A DNA stretch of 56,231 nt from JAVBNC01 sp031551765 (lineage in GTDB: Bacteria > Desulfobacterota > Desulfovibrionia > Desulfovibrionales > Desulfovibrionaceae): contig JAVBNC010000144.1 of assembly GCA_031551765.1 (NCBI GenBank), positions 1-56,231 on the forward strand. The letters are read 5' to 3'. Positions 35,603 to 42,247 of the stretch are shown piece by piece (positions within the stretch are counted from its first letter, which is position 1; every line of letters begins with the position of its first letter). Below the pieces are notes generated by a model. It worked only from the letters and a program-made list of their open reading frames with translations, was not told the origin of the DNA and did no database searches. Position numbers and translations under genes: made by a program.

Positions 35603-37627
35603 ATGTCCATTTTTAAAAAACTGTTTTCCCTCGTTGTCGGCACAGTGCTGTGCCTTGTCCTCACACTGGTCACCGTAGGGTACCTGCTCATCAGCCGTTC
35701 CGGTGACGAGACAGCGCGCAAACAACTCGCCACATTCAGCGACTCCATGCAGTCGGATGTGGACAACGCCCTTGAAGTGCAGGGCGTTCTGGCCGACTTG
35801 CTGGAAAGGGATCTGGAACTGGCGGAAGCTTTGGCCAAGAAAGACGCGGCCGCGGCAAAGGCCATTGCCAAAAAAATAGTGGATTTCCCCATCATCGACC
35901 TGGTCACCCTCTGTGACATGGACGGCAGGGTCCTGGCCCGGGGGCACGACAACAAGGCCGGGGACCTGCTGGGGCCGAACCGCGTCAGTTCGACTGTGCC
36001 CCTCAAGCAGGGCAAGCGCATCGTCGGCATAGAACCCGGCAATGTGATCCGCCTGACTCTGGCCGTGGGCATGCCGATTTTTTATCAGGGCAAACAGGTG
36101 GGCGCGGCCATCCTGGGCACGGACATGTCTTCCGGTGGGTTTGTGGAAAGTGTCAAAAAATCCCTGGGAGTAGAAGCCACCATTTTTTTGGACGACACCC
36201 GCGTAAGCACCACGGTGAAACGCGACGGCAAACCGGTCATTGACACTAAGCTGAACAATCCCGCCATTTACGACGCGGTGATGAAACAAGGACGGAAGCT
36301 CGTCACCCGGAACGCCATTGCCGGAGCGGAATACGACACCATATACTGGCCCTGGAAAGACATGAACGGGAAAAACGCCGGTATGCTCTTTGTGGGCATA
36401 CCCCGCACCAACCTTGAGGCCATGCAGAAAAGCGTCGTCACCTATTTCGTTCTGGCCGGGCTTTGCGCAGGCCTGCTGATGATAGCCCTGGGCGCGTATG
36501 TCGCCCGCGCGCTGTCCAAACCGCTGGGCAGGGCTACCGAATACGCGCAGGCCGTGGCCGCCGGAGACTTTAACCAGACCCTTACCGTGGCCGGCAAGGA
36601 CGAAGTGGGCACGCTGGCCAAAGCGCTGGGGCTTATGGTGGACAACCTGAAAGCCAAAATTGCCGAATCCGAAGCCAAATCCCGCGAAGCGGCGGACCAG
36701 GCCGAAAAAGCCACCAAGGCCATGGCCGAAGCCCAAGTGGCCACGGAAAAGGCTGAAAGCGGCCGTCAGGCCATTCTGCGGGCGGCGGAAAATGTGGACC
36801 AGGTGGTCCGGCGCCTCAGCGAGGCCTCCAACCAACTGAACGGCCAGATCGAAAACGCCACCCGCAGCGCGGAAGTGCAGCGCGAGCAAGTTGCCACTTC
36901 CGCCACCGCCATGTCGGAAATGACGTCCACTGTGCTGGAAGTGGCCCGCAGCGCCTCCGTGGCTTCAGAAGGGTCTGAGAGGGCCAGGGGCAAGGCCATG
37001 GAAGGCTCGGGCGTGGTCAACAATTCCGTGAGCGCCATCGGCAAGGTCAGCCAGGAAACCCTGTCCCTGCGCGACGGCATGCGCAGCCTTGGGGAACAGG
37101 CCGAAAGCATCGGCGATATCATGACCGTCATCAGCGACATTGCGGACCAGACCAACCTGCTGGCGCTGAACGCCGCCATTGAAGCGGCCCGCGCCGGAGA
37201 AGCCGGACGCGGTTTTGCCGTGGTGGCCGACGAAGTGCGCAAGCTGGCGGAAAAAACCATGACCGCCACCAAAGAAGTGGGTGAAGCCATCAGCGGCATA
37301 CAGCAGGGCACGCGCTCCAGCATGGAGGCCGTGGACAGCACCAGCCGCAACCTGGAAGCCGTTACGGGTCTGGTGGGCCAGTCCGGCAGCGCGCTTTCGG
37401 AAATTGTGAGCGAGTCCGTGGCCACCGCCGACCAGGTGCGCAGCATCGCCACCGCCGCGGAAGAACAGTCCGCCGCCAGCGAGGAAATCTCCCACTCCCT
37501 GGAAGAGATCAACCGCCTGGCCTCGGACACCGCGGGCATCATGCGCCAGTCCGCTGAAGCGGTGACGGAGCTTACGCAGCAAGTAAACACGCTGGAAAAG
37601 CTTGTGGACGAACTGCGCAAGGGCTGA
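35603..37627 (+). CDS. Methyl-accepting chemotaxis protein with Cache sensor
   Basis: This 674-residue chemoreceptor couples a periplasmic ligand to CheA. TM1 is at about 9-30, then a Cache-type periplasmic domain of about 240 residues, TM2 at about 275-298, HAMP (about 300-352), and a long coiled-coil signalling region. The conserved hairpin tip, DIADQTNLLALNAAIEAARA followed by GEAGRGFAVVADEVRKLAE, lies at about 509-552. Short adaptation-region helices flank it, and no CheB/CheR docking pentapeptide is visible at the C-terminus. AAGGAG lies ten bases before the ATG. It stands alone, downstream of an AT-rich region with a long inverted repeat. Confidence 0.94.
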   Translation: MSIFKKLFSLVVGTVLCLVLTLVTVGYLLISRSGDETARKQLATFSDSMQSDVDNALEVQGVLADLLERDLELAEALAKKDAAAAKAIAKKIVDFPIIDLVTLCDMDGRVLARGHDNKAGDLLGPNRVSSTVPLKQGKRIVGIEPGNVIRLTLAVGMPIFYQGKQVGAAILGTDMSSGGFVESVKKSLGVEATIFLDDTRVSTTVKRDGKPVIDTKLNNPAIYDAVMKQGRKLVTRNAIAGAEYDTIYWPWKDMNGKNAGMLFVGIPRTNLEAMQKSVVTYFVLAGLCAGLLMIALGAYVARALSKPLGRATEYAQAVAAGDFNQTLTVAGKDEVGTLAKALGLMVDNLKAKIAESEAKSREAADQAEKATKAMAEAQVATEKAESGRQAILRAAENVDQVVRRLSEASNQLNGQIENATRSAEVQREQVATSATAMSEMTSTVLEVARSASVASEGSERARGKAMEGSGVVNNSVSAIGKVSQETLSLRDGMRSLGEQAESIGDIMTVISDIADQTNLLALNAAIEAARAGEAGRGFAVVADEVRKLAEKTMTATKEVGEAISGIQQGTRSSMEAVDSTSRNLEAVTGLVGQSGSALSEIVSESVATADQVRSIATAAEEQSAASEEISHSLEEINRLASDTAGIMRQSAEAVTELTQQVNTLEKLVDELRKG

Positions 37628-37715
37628 TTTTTCAAGCGCCGTATCATTCCGGGCCGGGGCGTTTCTTGGGGACGCCCCGGCCCGGCGTCTTTACCCGGAC
37701 GGCGTTTTCAGCTAG

Positions 37716-37864
37716 AAGCTTGTCCGTAAATAAGTGGAGCGTGAGCCGGGAACGAGGAAAAGCCCTTTTTTGCGGAGGGCGTGTACTCTTATGGTACCCG
37801 ACCGGAGCAAAAAAGGGCTTTGACGAAGTAATCGGCCACGATACGCTTATTTACGGACAAGCTT
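37716..37864. repeat. 149-bp MITE-like element with 19-bp terminal inverted repeats
   Basis: The ends AAGCTTGTCCGTAAATAAG (37716-37734) and its exact complement (37846-37864) enclose about 111 bp. Inside, a second pair AAAGCCCTTTTTTGC and GCAAAAAAGGGCTTT forms a further 15-bp inverted repeat, so the whole unit can fold into one long imperfect hairpin. It has no coding capacity. It ends about 20 bp before the ribosome site of the DapA-family gene. No clear target-site duplication is visible. It resembles a non-autonomous transposable element or structured repeat; the class is an inference. Confidence 0.72.
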
Positions 37865-37893
37865 GCCGCCACATTCTTCACAAGGAGCGCACC

Positions 37894-38775
37894 ATGGCCG
37901 ATTTCCACGGCGTCATCCCTTACCTCGTCTCCCCTGTCGATTCCTCCGGCAACGTCATGCGCGACGTGCTGGCCCGCCTTTGCGGCGACCTTATGGCCGC
38001 GGGCGTGCACGGCCTCACGCCGCTTGGCTCCACCGGCGAATTCGCCTACCTGTCCTGGAAGCAGAAGCAGGATGTGGTGGAAACCGTGGTGGCCGCCTCC
38101 GGCAAAAAAACGCCGGTCATCGCCGGGGTGGCTTCCACTACCGTGGCCGACGCCGTGATGCAGGCAAAAACTTGGGAACGCATGGGTTGCGACGGCATTC
38201 TGGCCGTCATGGAAGCCTACTTCCCCATCGGCGACGAAGGCGTGTACGAGTACTTCGCCTCCATAGCCAAGGCCGTCTCCCTGCCCGTGGTGCTCTACAC
38301 CAACCCCAATTTCCAGCGCAGCGACCTCTCCGTTCCCGTAATCAAGCGCCTGGCGGCCATAGACAATATCGTCTGCATCAAGGACGCCTCGTCCAATACC
38401 GGCCGGCTCCTGTCCATCATGAACGCCTGCGGCGATTCCATCGGCGTGTTCGCCGCTTCCGCCCACATTCCCGCCTGTGTCATGCTTATTGGCGGCAAGG
38501 GCTGGATGGCGGGCCCGGCCTGCGTCGCGCCCCGTCAAAGCCTGGAACTGTACAAGCTCTGCCGAGCGAAACAGTGGGACAAGGCCATGGAAGCGCAAAA
38601 AAAGCTCTGGAAGCTCAACCAGGCCTTTGCCAAGCACAGCCTGGCGGCCTGCATCAAGGGCGGCCTTATTTTGCAGGGTTACGAAGTGGGCGATCCCCTG
38701 CCCCCGCAGGCGCCGCTTTCCGCCCAGGGCATAGCCGATGTGCGCGAGGCGTTGCAAAACATAGGGGCTTTATAA
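37894..38775 (+). CDS. DapA/NanA-family aldolase (dihydrodipicolinate synthase-like)
   Basis: This 293-residue TIM-barrel lyase uses a Schiff base. The catalytic Lys163 is in CIKDASSNTG and Tyr135 in VVLYTNPNF, equivalent to Lys161 and Tyr133 of E. coli DapA. The usual GTTGE loop is GSTGEF. Features of both DapA and related sugar-acid or aldehyde-lyase enzymes are present, and no lysine or sialic acid genes are nearby, so the precise substrate is open. ATG 37894 with AAGGAGC about seven bases upstream decides the start; the longer frame runs back through the inverted-repeat element. Confidence 0.87.
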   Translation: MADFHGVIPYLVSPVDSSGNVMRDVLARLCGDLMAAGVHGLTPLGSTGEFAYLSWKQKQDVVETVVAASGKKTPVIAGVASTTVADAVMQAKTWERMGCDGILAVMEAYFPIGDEGVYEYFASIAKAVSLPVVLYTNPNFQRSDLSVPVIKRLAAIDNIVCIKDASSNTGRLLSIMNACGDSIGVFAASAHIPACVMLIGGKGWMAGPACVAPRQSLELYKLCRAKQWDKAMEAQKKLWKLNQAFAKHSLAACIKGGLILQGYEVGDPLPPQAPLSAQGIADVREALQNIGAL

Positions 38776-38792
38776 ACGGCACGGAAAACACT

Positions 38793-39000
38793 TGACAGCT
38801 TTTGCAGGCTGTGACATTTTGCGCTCCCCGCATGGAGGAGAGCCTTCGCCCGCGGCGACTATGCAATCTCCGCCGGTCTTGCCCGGCACCAGGAGCGCAG
38901 CCATTGGAAACCCGTCCCTCCGGGCAGCAGCCCGGACTCAGCATACCAGCATCAGGATGCTTCCGCCGCGAACGTGGTGGGAGCATCTTGCTTTTCAGGG
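38793..39000 (+). ncRNA. Candidate structured RNA or leader upstream of the NIF3-family gene
   Basis: A -35-like TTGACA near 38793 is followed by GC-rich sequence with long-range pairing: GCGCTCC near 38820 with GGAGCGC near 38895, GGAGGAGA with TCTCCGCC inside it, and then a hairpin CCGGGCAGCAGCCCGG. A further hairpin with GCATC/GATGC lies just before the NIF3 start. No protein-coding frame fits. It matches no riboswitch, 6S or SRP RNA consensus I can recall. It may be a structured 5' leader or a small RNA. Identity is unknown. Confidence 0.35.
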
Positions 39001-39009
39001 AGGGAAGTC

Positions 39010-39861
39010 ATGGTTTTAGCTGATATTATTCGTCATATTGAAATAACTGCTCCACTCGCGGCGGCCGCGCCCTGGGACAAATCCGGGGTGCAAGTGGCTT
39101 CGCGCCGCACGGAAGCCAAGCATCTGGCCGTGATGCTGGACCCCACGCCCCCCCTGGTGCGTGAAGCCCTGAACGCGGGCGCGGATATGTTGCTCTCCCA
39201 CCATCCCTTGCTGATGCAGCCCCGTTTCCTGGATGCTCTGAGCGACTTTCACGCCGTGGCGGGCCTGCTGCTGACGGCGGACGTCTGTCTGTACAGCGCC
39301 CACACCTCGCTGGACGCCAACCTGCGCGGCCCCGCCGCCTGGCTGGCGGACGCGCTGCGCCTGACCAAGCGCGCCGCCCTGGAAACCCTGGCCCCCCATC
39401 CTGACGCCCGAAGCCCCCTGCCCTATGGTTTCGGCCTGGCCGGGGACCTGCCCTCCCCCATGCCGTATGCCGACTTTACCGCCCTGCTGTCCCGGGTATT
39501 GGACAAAGCCGCCTGGAGCGCGGCCGGTCCGGCCCCGGAGCTGGTACGCCGAGTCGCGTATTGCCCCGGTTCCGGCGGAGGTATGGCCCAGGCCGCCCAA
39601 GATGCCGGCGCCGATATTTTCATTACCGGCGACGTGAAATACCACGCCGCCCTGGACACCCGCATCCGCATGCTGGATGTGGGGCACTTCGCACTGGAAG
39701 ACGCCATGCTGCGCCTGTTCGCCGGGACCCTGCAGCAGGAACTGCCGCAGCTTACCGTCACCTATTTCCCTGCCTGGGACCCTCTGGCTTTTGAAGAAGC
39801 CGGCACCCCGGCGCAGGACACATACCCGAGCCCCGCCGCTCCCAAGGAGGAACTCCATTGA
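39010..39861 (+). CDS. NIF3-family (DUF34) metal-binding protein
   Basis: This 283-residue protein carries the dinuclear metal ligands of the NIF3 family: LLSHHPLLM (about 60-68), YSAHTSLDAN (about 98-107), GDVKYHAALD and DVGHFALEDAML near the C-terminus. Family members form hexameric toroids; some are GTP cyclohydrolase I type 2-like, but most lack a proven activity. AGGGAAG precedes ATG 39010. The stop overlaps the TTG start of the zinc-ribbon gene, so the pair is translationally coupled, an arrangement seen in many bacteria. Confidence 0.9.
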   Translation: MVLADIIRHIEITAPLAAAAPWDKSGVQVASRRTEAKHLAVMLDPTPPLVREALNAGADMLLSHHPLLMQPRFLDALSDFHAVAGLLLTADVCLYSAHTSLDANLRGPAAWLADALRLTKRAALETLAPHPDARSPLPYGFGLAGDLPSPMPYADFTALLSRVLDKAAWSAAGPAPELVRRVAYCPGSGGGMAQAAQDAGADIFITGDVKYHAALDTRIRMLDVGHFALEDAMLRLFAGTLQQELPQLTVTYFPAWDPLAFEEAGTPAQDTYPSPAAPKEELH

Positions 39862-40589
39862 GTCTGTATCTCAAACAAATTGAACAATTGGTCGCGCTGC
39901 AAAAGGTGGATGACGAAATTTTCGTGATCCGCACGGAAATGGATAACGCGCCCAAGGAAGTGGAAACGCTGCGCGACCAGTTTAACGACCTGGAAAACCA
40001 GCGGACGCGCTGCCAGGACAAACTCAACCACTTGCGGGAGCAGGCCAAGCGCCTGGACCTGGACATAGATTCCGACACCGGGAAAATCAAAAAAAGCAAG
40101 AATAAGCTCATGCAGGTGGGCAACGCCAAGGAATACCACGCCATGATGCGCGAGATGGATTCCCTGGAAAAGATCAACCGCTCCCGCGAAGAGGAGCGTA
40201 TGGCCCTGATTGAGGAGCTGGAACGCCAAAAAAGCGTGCAGGAAGAACTGGACGGCAAGCACCAGGCCCTGTCCGAAGAGCTGAGCGCCAAGGAAGCCGG
40301 GCTGGACGAACGCGTCAGCGCGGCCCAGAAGTCGCTGGATGGCCTGGACAAGGAACGTGACAAAACCGGCAACGAAGTGCCCGCCCCGGTGCTGGCCCGC
40401 TATGAATTCATCCGCCAGCGCCTTTCGCACCCGGTCATCGTGGCCGTGCACAGCGGCGTCTGCTCCGGCTGCCACATCGCCATTCCGCCGCAAAGCTACA
40501 TTGAACTGCAAAAGGGCGCGCAAATTCTCTCCTGCCCCAACTGCCAGCGCCTGATGTACTGGAACGAACACTTCCAGGCCAAAGAATAG
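39858..40589 (+). CDS. C4-type zinc-ribbon coiled-coil protein (DUF164 family)
   Basis: This 243-residue protein is nearly all coiled coil from residue 1 to about 180, followed by a zinc ribbon with Cys202, Cys205, Cys226 and Cys229. The arrangement and the SGCH...CPNC pattern define the DUF164 family, of unknown but possibly nucleic-acid-related function. TTG 39858 is the start: it overlaps the NIF3 stop and has AAGGAGG eight bases upstream. Co-occurrence with NIF3 suggests a common role. Confidence 0.9.
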   Translation: MSLYLKQIEQLVALQKVDDEIFVIRTEMDNAPKEVETLRDQFNDLENQRTRCQDKLNHLREQAKRLDLDIDSDTGKIKKSKNKLMQVGNAKEYHAMMREMDSLEKINRSREEERMALIEELERQKSVQEELDGKHQALSEELSAKEAGLDERVSAAQKSLDGLDKERDKTGNEVPAPVLARYEFIRQRLSHPVIVAVHSGVCSGCHIAIPPQSYIELQKGAQILSCPNCQRLMYWNEHFQAKE

Positions 40590-40604
40590 CCTCCGTTAGC
40601 ATGG

Positions 40605-40644
40605 AAAAGCAAAAGGCCGCCCCAACGGGCGGCCTTTTGCTTTT
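40605..40644. terminator. Bidirectional terminator between zinc-ribbon and Sel1 genes
   Basis: AAAAGCAAAAGGCCGCCC pairs with GGGCGGCCTTTTGCTTTT. T-runs on both strands allow it to end both convergent transcripts. Confidence 0.9.
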
Positions 40645-40666
40645 CTCGCTTCCGGATAAAGGGGCG

Positions 40667-42076
40667 CTATTGGTTTTTCAAGCGGGCCAGCCCTTCCCTG
40701 CCCTTGGCCTGCATGGGACGGTAAGCCTCGGGCCGCGCATAGGGCGATTCGTGCGGCATATAGTCCGCGGCGGCCTGGTACCATTTCCGGGCCTGGACCA
40801 CGTCGCGCTGTACCCCGACGCCCTTTTCATACATTGTGGCGGCCATGAGCATGGCTTTCTGGTCCCCGCGCCCGGCGGCGGCAAGGCTCCAGCGCAGGGC
40901 TTCCACGTAGTTGCGCTGCCCGTCCTTGCCCTTGAGGTAGAGTTCCGCCAACAGCCGCTGGCTGGCCGGATCCCCGGCCACCGCTCCGTCATGGAAGGTT
41001 TTCTGGGCCTGGTCCAAGTTCTTGGGCACGCCCTTACCGTCCCTGTAGCATTCGCCCAGGCGGGCATAGGCCGCGGCATCACCGCCCTTTATGCCGCGCT
41101 CGAAAAAAGCCACCGCCGTGCTGTAGTCTTGCGGCACGCCTTTGCCCGCCGCACTGGCAACCCCCAGCATGGTGGCCGCGGCGGCTATACCGCGCTGGTC
41201 GGCTTGCCGGAACAGTTCCACCGCCTTTTTAACGTTGCCGTGGGGAGGCTGCGCATAATAATATAGTACGCCCAGGTTGTAGCCCGCATGGGCGTCTCCG
41301 CCTGCATGGGCCTGCTCGTACAGCTCCACAGCCTTGTCGTAGTCTCTGGGACCGCCCTTGGCCTGCGCGTACAGATTGGCCAGGTTGGCCCGCCCCTGGG
41401 TCACGCCCTTGTTGGCCGCCACAGTCAGCCACTTGGAGGCCTGGACATAGTCTTTTTCAATGCCCACGCCATTAGCGTACATATAGCCTATCGTCGCCGC
41501 GGCTTCCGCGTCGCCCCCTTCCGCCGCGCGCAGGTACCAGTACGAGGCCTTGCGGGTGTCGCGTTGCAGCGTGATAGTCCCCCTGGGGTTCTTGCCGTTC
41601 AAGTACAGCTCGCCCAAAAAACGCTGCGCCAGCGTATTATTATTCTCCGCCGCCTTTTGCAGCCATGCGGAGGCCTCTTTGTGATCGGGCTCAACGCCCT
41701 TGCCTTCATAATAAAAAACCGACAGCTCATACTGGGCCTGCGCCCAACCGCCCACGGCGGCCTCCCGCATCCAGAAAAAGGCCTTTTCCTTGGCGGCACC
41801 CTCGGTTTTTTCCTGCACCAATCCGTCGCGGTACAATGTGGCCAGGGCGTAAGCCCCTTTGGCGCCGCCCTGACGCGCCGAGCGCTCATAATAGCAGGCG
41901 GCCGCCTTGTAGTCGCCCTGCTTGCCCTCCATCTGGACGCTGGCCTCGCGCCCCTTGTCGTATAGGGCGTCCGTGCGCTGTATGCGCTCCGTCAGAGTGG
42001 GGCCGCTCAGCGCGGCGCAGCCGGTGAGGGAGAAGGTCAGAACCGCGAGCAGCGGCAACAGTTTTCCGCGAGGCAT
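40667..42076 (-). CDS. Sel1-repeat lipoprotein
   Basis: This 469-residue protein has a lipoprotein signal peptide ending SLTGC (Cys about residue 20) and about ten Sel1-like repeats of 36 residues from about 55 to 455. Each has the pattern A-x(2)-LG-x(2)-Y-x(2)-G and A-x(2)-W-x(2)-AA, for example LGELYLNGKN and YMYANGVGIEKDY. Sel1 repeats form alpha solenoids that scaffold protein complexes, often in envelope signalling or exopolysaccharide assembly. AAGGAGC lies six bases before the ATG. It diverges from the GH13-like lipoprotein gene across 171 bp. Confidence 0.9.
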   Translation of the reverse strand: MPRGKLLPLLAVLTFSLTGCAALSGPTLTERIQRTDALYDKGREASVQMEGKQGDYKAAACYYERSARQGGAKGAYALATLYRDGLVQEKTEGAAKEKAFFWMREAAVGGWAQAQYELSVFYYEGKGVEPDHKEASAWLQKAAENNNTLAQRFLGELYLNGKNPRGTITLQRDTRKASYWYLRAAEGGDAEAAATIGYMYANGVGIEKDYVQASKWLTVAANKGVTQGRANLANLYAQAKGGPRDYDKAVELYEQAHAGGDAHAGYNLGVLYYYAQPPHGNVKKAVELFRQADQRGIAAAATMLGVASAAGKGVPQDYSTAVAFFERGIKGGDAAAYARLGECYRDGKGVPKNLDQAQKTFHDGAVAGDPASQRLLAELYLKGKDGQRNYVEALRWSLAAAGRGDQKAMLMAATMYEKGVGVQRDVVQARKWYQAAADYMPHESPYARPEAYRPMQAKGREGLARLKNQ

Positions 42077-42247
42077 AAGAAGCTCCTTGTCGCTGTGGCA
42101 TATGCCGATGTATATAACTGATAATTCGTCAATATGTATTAGTTACGCGTACCCGGGAAAAAAGACAATGAAAGCTTCCGCCGGTGCCCGCCCTTTGACA
42201 CAAGCCACACTCGAGGCTACAAAGCTTGCAACTCATAAGGAGCCCGC

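Noticed and set aside
37894..38775. Naming the aldolase dapA
   Set aside because: Catalytic Lys and Tyr only place it in the family; no lysine pathway neighbours, and the loop motif differs.
38793..39000. 6S RNA, SRP RNA, cobalamin or glycine riboswitch before the NIF3 gene
   Set aside because: Key conserved segments (SRP GGAAG loop, cobalamin box, glycine core) are missing; only general structure can be claimed.
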